Below are positions 48,851 to 61,200 of a stretch of 64,000 bases of DNA, one piece after another. Numbering within the stretch: the stretch's first letter is position 1; each line of letters begins with the position of its first letter. The stretch spans positions 930,001-994,000 of the forward strand of contig JAPYXD010000700.1 in the NCBI GenBank assembly GCA_030998225.1, given 5' to 3'. Origin of the DNA: Diplolepis rosae (lineage: Eukaryota; Arthropoda; Insecta; Hymenoptera; Diplolepididae). Made by a program: the position numbers and the translations under genes. Below the pieces are notes generated by a model that did not search any database, had not been told where the DNA came from, and worked only from the letters and a program-made list of their open reading frames with translations.

Positions 48851-51800
48851 TTGGCCACTTTACAACAATTCTTATACTCCTAGGAATTCGCGCATTACTT
48901 GGCCATTCTTTTCAGGACAGACTTCGTTTAACTCGCGTATTACGAAGCCACTTGTGTTTTTATATCAGTCCTGTGGTCCATTGAACTCGCGCATTACTTG
49001 ACCACCTTACTTAAAGTCAGAGTCCGGAAATCTCACGTATTAGTTGGCCACTTTACAACAATTCTTATACTCCTAGGAATTCGCGCATTACTTGGCCATT
49101 CATTTCAGGACGGACTTCGTTTAACTCGCGTATTACGAGGCCACTTGTGTTTATATATCAGTCCTGTGGTCCATTGAACTCGCGCATTACTTGGTCACCT
49201 TACTTAAAGTCAGAGTCCGGAAATCTCGCGTATTAGTTGGCCACTTTACAACAATTCTTATACTCCTAAGAATTCGCGCATTACTTGGCCACTCTTTGCA
49301 GGACAGACTTCGTTCAACTCGTGCATTACTTGGCCACTCTTTGCAGGACAGACTTCGTTCAACTCGCGTATTACGACGCCACCTATGTATTTATATCAGT
49401 CCTGAGGTCCACTGAACTCGTGCATTACTTGATCACCTTACTTAATGTCATAGTCCGGAAATCTCGCGTATTACTTGGCCACTTTATAAAAATTCTTATA
49501 CTCCTAAGAATTCGCGCATTACTTGGCCACCTTATTTGAAGTAAGGGTCCGGAAACCTCGCGTATTACTTGGCCACTTAACAAAAATTCTTATACTCCTA
49601 AGAATTCGCGCATTACTTGGCCACTCTTTGCAGGACAGACTTCGTTCAACTCGCGTCTTACGAGGCCAATTATGTATTTACATCAGTCCTGTGGTCCATT
49701 GAACTCGCGCATTACTTGGCCACAGTACTTAAAGTCAGAGTCCGGTAATCTCGCGTATTACTTGGCCACTTTAGAAAAATTCTTATACTCCTAAGAATTC
49801 GCGCATTACTTGGCCACCTTATTTAAAGTCAGAGTCCGGAAAGCTCGTGTATTACTTGGCCACTTTAGAAAAATCCTTATACTCCTATGAATTCGCATAT
49901 TACTTGGTCACCGTACTTAAAGTATTAAAGTATTACTTGGCCATTTTAGAAAGATTATTATACCCCTAAGAATTCGCGCATTACTTGGCCACTCTTTGCA
50001 GGACAGACTTTGTTCAACTCGCGTATTACGACGCCACCTATGTATTTATATCAGTCCTGAGGTCCACTGAACTCGTGCATTACTTGGCCACCTTATTTAA
50101 AGTCAGAGTCCGGAAATCTCGCGTATTAGTTGGCCACTTTACAACAATTCTTATACTCCTAGGAATTCGCGCATTACTTGGCCACACTTTGCAGGACAGA
50201 CTTCGTTCAACTCGCGTATTACGACGCCACCTATGTATTTATATCAGTCCTGAGGTCCACTGAACTCGTGCATTACTTGGCCACCTTATTTAAAGTCAGA
50301 GTCCGGAAATCTCGCGTATTAGTTGGCCACTTTACAACAATTCTTATACTCCTAGGAATTCGCGCATTACTTGGCCATTCTTTTCAGGACAGACTTCGTT
50401 TAACTCGCGTATTAAGCGGCCACTTGTGTTTTTATATCAGCTGTATGGTCCATTGAACTCGCGCATTACTTGGCCACCTTACTTAAAGTCAGAGTCCGGA
50501 AATATCGCGTATTAGTTGGCCACTTTACAACAATTCTTATACTCCTAGGAATTCGCGCATTACTTGGCCATTCTTTTCAGGACAGACTTCGTTCAACTCG
50601 CGTATTACGACGCCACCTATGTATTTATATCAGTCCTGTGGTCCATTGAACTCGCGCATTACTTGGTCACCTTACTTAAAGTCAGAGTCCGGAAATCTCG
50701 CGTATTAGTTGGACACTTTACAACAATTCATATACTCCTAGGAATTCGCGCATTACTTGGCCACTCTTTGCAGGACAGACTTCGTTCAACTCTCGTCTTA
50801 CGAGGCCAATTATGTATTTACATCAGTCCTGTGGTCCATTGAACTCGCGCATTACTTGGCCACAGTACTTAAAGTCAGAGTCCGGTAATCTCGCGTATTA
50901 CTTGGCCACTTTAGAAAAATTCTTATACTCCTAAGAATTCGCGCATTACTTGGCCACCTTATTGAAAGTCAGAGTCCGGAAAGCTCGTGTATTACTTGGC
51001 CACTTTAGAAAAATCCTTATACTCCTATGAATTCGCATATTACTTGGTCACCGTACTTAAAGTCAGAGTACGAAAATCTCGCGCATTACTTGGCCACTTT
51101 ACAGCAATTCTTATACTCCTAGGAATTCGCGCATTACTTGGCCATTCTTTTCAGGACGAACTTCGTTTAACTCGCGTATTACGAGTCCACTTGTGTTTTT
51201 ATATCAGTCCTGTGGTCCATTGAACTCGCGCATTACTTGGCCACCTTACTTAAAGTCAGAGTCCGGAAATCTCGCGTATTAGTTGGCCACTTTACAACAA
51301 TACTTATACTCCTAGGAATTCGCGCATTACTTGGCCATTCTTTTCAGGACGGACTTCGTTTAATTCGCGTATTACGAGGCCACTTGTGTTTTTATATCAG
51401 TCCTGTGGTCCATTGAACTCGCGCATTACTTGGTCACCTTACTTAAAGTCAGAGTCCGGAAATCTCGCGTATTAGTTGGCCACTTTACAACAATTCTTAT
51501 ACTCCTAAGAATTCGCGCATTACTTGGCCACTCTTTGCAGGACAGACTACGTTCAACTCGAGCATTACTTGGCCACTCTTTGCAGGACAGACTTCGTTCA
51601 ACTCGCGTATTACGACGCCACATATGTATTTATATCAGTCCTGAGGTCCACTGAACTCGCGCATTACTTGATCACCTTACTTAATGTCATAGTCCGGAAA
51701 TCTCGCGTATTACTTGGCCACTTTATAAAAATTCTTATACTCCTAAGAATTCGCGCATTACTTGGCCACCTTATTTATAGACAGAGTCCGAAAATCTCGC

Positions 51801-54800
51801 ATATTACTTGGCCACTTTATAAAAATTCTTATACTCCTAAGAATTCGCGCATTACTTGGCCACCTTATTTAAAGTATGGGTCCGGAAAGCTCGCGTATTA
51901 CTTGGCCACTTTAGAAAAATTCTTATACACCTAAGAATTCGCGCATTACATGGACACTCTTTTCAGTACATACTTTGTTTAACTCGCGTATTACGAGGCC
52001 ACTTGTGTTTTTACATCAGTCCTGTGGTCCATTGAACTCGCGCATTACTTGGTCACCTTACTTAAAGTCAGAGTCCGGAAATCTCGCGTATTAGTTGGCC
52101 ACTTTACAACAATTCTTATACTCCTAAGAATTCGCGCATTACTTGGCCACTCTTTGCAGGACAGACTACGTTCAACTCGAGCATTACTTGGCCACTCTTT
52201 GCAGGACAGACTTCGTTCAACTCGCGTATTACGACGCCACCTATGTATTTATATCAGTCCTGAGGTCCACTGAACTCGCGCATTACTTGATCACCTTACT
52301 TAATGTCATAGTCCGGAAATCTCGCGTATTACGTGGCCACTTTATAAAAATTCTTATACTCCTAAGAATTCGCGCATTACTTGGCCACCTTATTTAAAGT
52401 CAGAATCCGGAAATCTCGCGTATTAGTTGGCCACTTTACAACAATTCTTATACTCCTAAGAATTCGCGCATTACTTGGCCACTCTTTGCAGGACAGACTT
52501 CGTTCAACTCGCGCATTACTTAGCCACTCTTTGCAGGACAGACTTCGTTCAACTCGCGTATTACGACGCCACATATGTATTTATATCAGTCCTGAGGTCC
52601 ACTGAACTCGTGCATTACTTGATCACCTTACTTAATGTCATAGTCCGGAAATCTCGCGTATTACTTGGCCACTTTACTCCTAAGAATTCGCGCATTACTT
52701 GACCACACTTTTCAGGACAGACTTCGTTTAACTCGCGTATTACGAGGCCACTTAAGTATTTATATCAGTCCTGTGGTCCATTGAACTTGCGCATTACTTG
52801 GCCAAATTACTGAAAGTCAGAGTCCGGAAATCTCGCGTATTAGTTGGCCACTTTACAACAATTCTTATACTCCTAAGAACTCGCGCATTACTTGGCCACT
52901 CTTTGCAGGACAGACTTCGTTCAACTCGCGCATTATTTGGCCACTCTTTGCAGGACAGACTTCGTTCAACTCGCGTATTACGACGCCACCTATGTATTTA
53001 TATCATTCCTGAGGTCCACTGAACTCGCGCATTACTTGGCCACTTTACAAGAATTCTTATACTCCTAGGAATTCGCTCATTACTTGGCCATTCTTTTCTG
53101 GACGGACTTCTTTTAACTCGCGTATTACGAATCCACTTGTGTTTTTATATCAGTCCTGTGGTCCATTGAACTCGCGCATTACCTGGCCACCTTACTTAAA
53201 GTCAGAGTCCGGAAATCTCGCGTATTAGTTGGCCACTTTACAACAATTCTTATACTCCTAGGAATTCGCGCATTACTTGGCCATTCTTTTCAGGACGGAC
53301 TTCGTTTAACTCGCGTATTACGAGGCCACTTGTGTTTTTATATCAGTCCTGTGGTCCATTGAACTCGCGCATTACTTGGTCACCTTACTTAAAGTCAGAG
53401 TCCGGAAATCTCGCGTATTAGTTGGCCACTTTACAACAATTCTTATACTCCTAAGAATTCGCGCATTACTTGGCCACTCTTTGCATGACAGACTTCGTTC
53501 AACTCGCGCATTATTTGGCCACTCTTTGCAGGACAGACTTCGTTCAACTCGCGCATTATTTGGCCACCTTACTTAAAGTCAGAGTCCGGAAATCTCGCGT
53601 ATTAGTTGGCCACTTTACAACAATTCTTATACTCCTAAGAATTCGCGCATTACTTGGCCACTCTTTGCAGGCCAGACTTCGTTCAACTCGCGCATTATTT
53701 GGCCACCTTACTTAAAGTCAGAGTCCGGAAATCTCGCGTATTAGTTGGCCACTTTACAACAATTCTTATACTCCTAGGAATTCGCGCATTACTTGGCCAT
53801 TCTTTTCAGGACGGACTTCGTTTAACTCGCGTATTACGAGACCACTTAGGTTTTTATATCAGTCCTAAGGTCCATTGAACTCGCGCATTACTTGGTCACC
53901 TTACTTAAAGTCAGAGTCCGGAAATCTCGCGTATTACTTGGCCACCTTATAAAAATTGTCATACACCTAAGAATTAGCGCATAACTTTGCCACCTTACTT
54001 AAAGTCAGAGTACGGAAATCTTGCGTATTACTTGGCCACTTTATATAAACATTCTTTGACTAATAAGAATTCGCGCATTACTTCGCCACCTTATTTAAAG
54101 TCAGAGTCCGGAAATCTCGCGTATTAGTTGGCCACTTTACAACAATTCTTATACTCCTAGGAATTCGCGCATTACTTGGCCATTCTTTTCAGGACAGACT
54201 TCGTTTAACTCGCGTATTACGCGGCCACTTGTGTTTTTATATCAGTCCTGTGGTCCATTGAACTCGCGCATTACTTGGTCACCTTACTTAAAGTCAGAGT
54301 CCGGAAATCTCGCGTATTAGTTGGACATTTTACAACAATTCTTATACTCCTAAGAATTCGCGCATTACTTGGCCATTCTTTTCAGGACGGACTTCGTTTA
54401 ACTCGCGTATTACGAGACCACTTAGGTTTTTATATCAGTCCTAAGGTCCATTGAACTCGCGCATTACTTGGTCACCTTACTTAAAGTCAGAGTCCGGAAA
54501 TCTCGCGTATTACTTGGCCACTTTATAAAAATTCTTACACTCCTAGGAATTCGCGCATTACTTGGCCATTCTTTTCAGGACAGACTTCGTTTAACTCGCG
54601 TATTACGCGGCCACTTGTGTTTTTATATCAGTCCTGTGGTCCATTGAACTCGCGCATTACTTGGTCACCTTACTTAAAGTCAGAGTCCGGAAATCTCGCG
54701 TATTAGTTGGACACTTTACAACAATTCTTATACTCCTAAGAATTCGCGCATTACTTGGCCACTCTTTGCAGGACAGACTTCGTTCAACTCGCGTATTACG

Positions 54801-55196
54801 ACGCCACTTGTGTTTTTATATCAGCTCTGTGGTCCATTGAACTCGCGCATTACTTGGTCACCTTACTTAAAGTCAGAGTCCGGAAATCTCGCGTATTAGT
54901 TGGCCACTTTACAACAATTCTTATACTCCTAGGAATTCGCGCATTACTTGGCCATTCTTTTCAGGACAGACTTCGTTCAACTCGCGTATTACGACGCCAC
55001 CTATGTATTTATATCAGTCCTGTGGTCCATTGAACTCGCGCATTACTTGGTCACCTTACTTAAAGTCAGAGTCCGGAAATCTCGCGTATTAGTTGGCCAC
55101 TTTACAACAATTCTTATACTCCTAGGAATTCGCGCATTACTTGGCCACTTTTTGCAGGACAGACTTCGTTCAACTCTCGTCTTACGAGGCCAATTA

Positions 55197-55215
55197 GTAA
55201 AGTGAAAAAAGTAAA
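55197..55215. other. Junction between satellite 1 and satellite 2
   Basis: Satellite 1 stops in a D module after GAGGCCAATTA, and satellite 2 begins with AAGTTCATTCAGTTTGC. Between them are about 17-19 bases (GTAAAGTGAAAAAAGTAA) assigned to neither family. No transposon end, inverted repeat or target duplication is visible at the junction. Confidence 0.85.
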
Positions 55216-58200
55216 GTTCATTCAGTTTGCTCCGAATAAAGCCACAATAATGTTTTTTTTTTAATCACCGGCTTCATCAAAACACCCAAAATCATATTAT
55301 GCATTACGGTATATTATGTGCATTTCATATTTAATCTAAGAAAAATACTCATATTTGTATATTTGACATTTCAAATATATGCAATCGTCACCGAACTGAA
55401 ATTGAGATTATTTGATAGTACATACTCAATCTGACATACACTTTTCGATAATCTGAAATTTTCAGTTCTGAATTCAATGAGTTGAGTGTAGAACTGATTA
55501 AATGCTGGTTGTTGACTTTTACCTAAATCAAGATTATGGAAACGTCGAATGAGCATCACCGAGATTTACAAGAACGTGATATTTGTCGAAATGACTAAAT
55601 TTGTGGTCGGAACTAAATACTGTGTGGGAAATGCGGGGTCTTCGTTATATCAAAGCTTGAGCAATTTCAATTAATCTGTTGATTAACTCCACTAAAATAT
55701 AAAGTACATTTTTAGGTATAGGATTTCGATTTGATCTTTTTTAAGTTCATTTAGTTTGCTCCGAATAAAGCCACAAATATGTTTTTTTTAATCACCTGCT
55801 TCATCAAAACACCCAAAATCATATTATGCACTTTGGTATATTATGTGCATTGCATATTTAATCTAAGAAAAATACTCATATTTGTATATTTGACATTTCA
55901 AATATATGCAATCGTCACCGAATTGAAATTGAGATTATTTGATAGTACATACTCAATCTGACATACACTTTTCGATAATCTGAAATTTTCAGATCTCAAT
56001 TCAATGAGTTGAGTGTAGAACTTATTAATTGTAGGTTACTGACTTTTACATAATACAAGTTTATGGAAACGTTGAATGAGCATCACCAACGATTTCAAAG
56101 AACGTGATATGTGTCGAAATGACTAAATTTGTGGTCAGAAATTGATACTGTGTAGTGAATGCCGGGTTTTCGTTATATCAATGCTTGAGCAATTTTAATT
56201 AATCTGTTGATTAACTTCACTAAAATATAAAGTACATTTTTAGGTATAGGATTTCGATTTGATCTTTTTTAAGTTCATTCAGTTTGCTCCGAATAAAGCC
56301 ACAAAAATGTTTTTTTTTAATCACCGGCTTCATCAAAACACCCAAAATCATATTATGCACTTCGGTATATTAAGTGCATTTCATATTTAATCTAAGAAAA
56401 ATACTCATATTTGTATATTTGACATTTCAAATTTATGCAATCGCCACCGAATTGAAATTGAGATTATTTGATAGTACATACTCAATCTGACACACACTTT
56501 TCGATAATCTGAAATTTTCAGTTCTGAATTCAATGAGTTGAGTGTAGAACTGATTAAATGCTGGTTATTGACTTTTACCTAAATCAAGATTATGGAAACG
56601 TCGAATGAGCATCACCGAAGATTTACAAGAACGTGATATTTGTCGAAATGACTAAATTTGTGGTCGGAACTAAATACTGTGTGGGAAATGCGGGGTCTTC
56701 GTTATATCAAAGCTTGAGCAATTTTAATTAATCTGTTGATTAACTTCACTAAAATATAACGTACATTTGTCGGGCTCGGATTTCGATGTGATCTTTTTGA
56801 AGTTCATTTAGTTTGCTCCGAATAAAGCCACAAATCTGTTTTTTTTCATCACCTGCTTTATCAAAACACCCAAAATCATATTATGCTCTTTGGTATATTA
56901 TGTGCATTTCATATTTAATCTAAGAAAAATACTCATATTTGTATATTTGACATTTCAAATATATGCAATCGTCACCGAATTGAAATAGAGATTATTTGAT
57001 AGTACATACTCAATCTGACATACACAATTTAGTTAATCTGAAACTTTCAGTTCTGAATTCAATGAGTTGAGTGAAGAACTGATTAAATGCTGGTTGTGGA
57101 CTTTTACCCAAATCAAGTTTATGGAAACGTTGAATGAGCATCACCAACGATTTCAAAAAACGTGATATGTGTCGAAATGACTAAATTTGTGGTCAGAAAT
57201 AGATACTGTGTAGTGAATGCCGGGTTTTCGTTATATCAATGCTTGAGCAATTTTAATTAATCTGTTGATTAACTTCAATAAAATATAAAGTACTTTTTTG
57301 GGTATAGGATTTCGATTTGATCTTTTTTAAGTTCATTCAGTTTGCTCCGAATAAAGCCACAAAAATGTTTTTTTTTTAATCACCGGCTTCATCAAAACAC
57401 CCAAAATCATATTATGCACTTCGGTATATTAAGTGCATTTCATATTTAATCTAAGAAAAATACTCATATTTGTATATTTGACATTTCAAATTTATGCAAT
57501 CGCCACCGAATTGAAATTGAGATTATTTGATAGTACATACTCAATCTGACATACACTTTTCGATAATCTGAAATTTTCAGTTCTGAATTCAATGAGTTGA
57601 GTGTAGAACTGATTAAATGCTGGTTGTTGACTTTTACCTAAATCAAGATTATGGAAACGTCGAATGAGCATCACCGAAGATTTACAAGAACGTGATATTT
57701 GTCGAAATGACTAAATTTGTGGTCGGAACTAAATACTGTGTGGGAAATGCGGGGTCTTCGTTATATCAAAGCTTGAGCAAATTTAAATAATATGTAGATT
57801 AAATTCACTAAAATAAAAAGTAAATTTTTAGGTATATTATTTCTATTTTATATTTTATAAGTTCATTTAGTTTGCTCCGAATAAAGCCACAAATATGTTT
57901 TTTTTAATCACCTGCTTTATCAAAACACCCAAAATCATATTATGCACTTTGGTATATTATGTGCATTTCATATTTAATCTAAGAAAAATACTCATATTTG
58001 TATATTTGACATTTCAAATATATGCAATCGTCACCGAATTGAAATAGAGATTATTTGATAGTACATACTCAATCTGACATAAACAATTTAGTTAATCTGA
58101 AATTTTCAGTTCTGAATTCAATGAGTTGAATGTAGAACTGATTAAATGCTGGTTGTTGACTTTTACCTAAATCAAGTTTATGGAAACGTTGAATGAGCAT

Positions 58201-61200
58201 CACCGAAGATTTACAAGAACGTGATATTTGTCGTAATGACTAAATTTGTGGTCGGAACTAAATACTGTGTAGGAAATGCGGGGTTTTCGTTATATCAAAG
58301 CTTAAGCAATTTTAATTAATCTGTTGATTAACTCCACTAAAATATAAAGTACATTTTTAGGTATAGGATTTCGATTTGATCTTTTTTAAGTTCATTTAGT
58401 TTGCTCCGAATAAAGCCACAAATATGTTTTTTTTAATCACCTGCTTCATCAAAACACCCAAAATCATATTATGCACTTTGGTATATTATGTGCATTTCAT
58501 ATTTAATCTAAGAAAAATACTCATATTTGTATATTTGACATTTCAAATATATGCAATCGTCACCGAATTGAAATTGAGATTATTTGATAGTACATACTCA
58601 ATCTGACATACACAATTTAGTTAATCTGAAATTTTCAGTTCTGAATTCAATGAGTTGAGTGTAGAACTGATTAAATGCTGGTTGTTGACTTTTACCTAAA
58701 TCAAGAGTATGGAAACTTTTAATGAGCATCACCGAAGATTTACAAGAACGTGATATTTGTCGAAATGACTAAATTTGTGGTCGGAACTAAATACTGTGTA
58801 GGAAATGCGGGGTTTTCGTTATATCAAAGCTTAAGCAATTTTAATTAATCTGTTGATTAACTCCACTAAAATATAAAGTACATTTTTAGGTATAGGATTT
58901 CGATTTGATCTTTTTTAAGTTCATTTAGTTTGCTCCGAATAAAGCCACAAATATGTTTTTTTTAATCACCTGCTTCATCAAAACACCCAAAATCATATTA
59001 TGCACTTTGGTATATTATGTGCATTTGATATTTAATCTAAGAAAAATACTCATATTTGTATATTCGACATTTCAAATATATGCAATCGTCACCGAATTGA
59101 AATTGAGATTATTTGATAGTACATACTCAATCTGACATACACAATTTAGTTAATCTGAAATTTTCAGTTCTGAATTCAATGAGTTGAGTGTAGAACTGAT
59201 TAAATGCTGGTTGTTGACTTTTACCTAAATCAAGTTTATGGAAACGTTGAATGAGCATCACCAACGATTTACAAGAACGTGATATGTGTCGAAATGACTA
59301 AATTTGTGGTCAGAAATAGATACTGTGTAGTGAATGCCGGGTTTTCGTTATATCAATGCTTGAGCAATTTTAATTAATCTGTTGATTAACTTCACTAAAA
59401 TATAAAGTACATTTTTAGGTATAGGATTTCGATTTGATCTTTTTTAAGTTCATTTAGTTTGCTCCGAATAAAGCCACAAATATGTTTTTTTTAATCACCT
59501 GCTTTATCAAAACACCCAAAATCATATTATGCTCTTTGGTATACTATGTGCATTTCATATTTAATCTAAGAAAAATACTCATATTTGTATATTTGACATT
59601 TCAAATATATGCAATCGTCACCGAATTGAAATTGAGATTATTTGATAGTACATACTCAATCTGACATAAACAATTTAGTTAATCTGAAATTTTCAGTTCT
59701 GAATTCAATGAGTTGAATGTAGAACTGATTAAATGCTGGTTGTTGACTTTTACCTAAATCAAGTTTATGGAAACGTTGAATGAGCATCACCGACGATTTA
59801 CAAAAACGTGATATGTGTCGAAATGACTAAATTTGTGGTCAGAAATAGATACTGTGTAGTGAATGCCGGGTTTTCGTTATATCAATGCTTGAGCAATTTT
59901 AATTAATCTGTTGATTAACTTCACTAAAATATAAAGTACTTTTTTAGGTATAGGATTTCGATTTGATCTTTTTTAAGTTCATTCAGTTTGCTCCGAATAA
60001 AGCCACGAAAATGTTTTTTTTTAATGGCCGGCTTCATCAAAACACCCAAAATCATATTATGCACTTCGGTATATTATGTGCATTTCATATTTAATCTAAG
60101 AAAAATACTCATATTTGTATATTTGACATTTCAAATATATGCAATTGTCACCGAATTGAAATAGAGATTATTTGATAGTACATACTCAATCTGACATACA
60201 CAATTTAGTTAATCTGAAATTTTCAGTTCTGAATTCAATGAGTTGAGTGTAGAACTGATTAAATGCTGGTTGTTGACTTTTACCTAAATCAAGTTTATGG
60301 AAACGTTGAATGAGCATCACCAAGGATTTCAAAAAACGTGATATGTGTCGAAATGACTAAATTTGTGGTCAGAAATAGATACTGTGTAGTGAATGCCGGG
60401 TTTTCGTTATATCAATGCTTGAGCAATTTTAATTAAACTGTTGTTTAACTTCAATAAAATATAAAGTACTTTTTTGGGTATAGGATTTCGATTTGATCTT
60501 TTTTAAGTTCATTCAGTTTGCTCCGAATAAAGCCACAAATATGTTTTTTTTAATCACCTGCTTTATCAAAACACCCAAAATCATATTATGCACTTTGGTA
60601 TATTATGTGCTTTTCATATTTAATCTAAGAAAAATTTTACATAATACAAGTTTATGGAAACGTTGAATGAGCATCACCGAAGATTTACAAGAACGTGATA
60701 TTTGTCGAAATGACTAAATTTGTGGTCGGAACTAAATACTGAGTAGGAAATGCGGGGTTTTTCGTTATATCAATGCTTGAGCAATTTTAATTAATCTGTT
60801 GATTAACTTCACTAAAATATAAAGTACTTTTTTAGGTATAGGATTTCGATTTGATCTTTTTTAAGTTCATTCAGTTTGCTCCGAATAAAGCCACGAAAAT
60901 GTTTTTTTTTAATGGCCGGCTTCATCAAAACACCCAAAATCATATTATGCACTTCGGTATATTATGTGCATTTCATATTTAATCTAAGAGAAATACTCAT
61001 TTTTGTATATTTGACATTTCAAATATATGCAATTGTCACCGAATTGAAATTGAGATTATTTGATAGTACATACTCAATCTGACATACACTTTTCGATAAT
61101 CTGAAATTTTCAGTTCTGAATTCAATGAGTTGAGTGTAGAACTGATTAAATGCTGGTTGTTGACTTTTACCTAAATCAAGATTATGGAAACGTCGAATGA

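Larger units (their letters stand above)
20815..55196 (+). repeat. Satellite 1 array, right block (about 34.4 kb)
   Basis: The same four-module satellite continues in the same orientation after the retrotransposon and ends inside a D module at 55196. Variants of module C with TTTGCAGGACAGACTTCG and of module D with CTATGTATTTATATCAG are more frequent here than in the left block, and C-C pairs are common. Long higher-order copies are present throughout. No gene or second transposon is seen in this block. Confidence 0.97.

Noticed and set aside
1..55196. Many plus-strand ORFs of 60-143 codons with repeating peptides (LATLLKVRVRKSRVLLGHF type)
   Set aside because: They are read-through of the stop-poor satellite. 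The 193-bp period is not a multiple of three, so the frame changes in each unit, and the same DNA gives the same peptides in all phases. Most have only TTG-type starts and there is no independent sign of coding.
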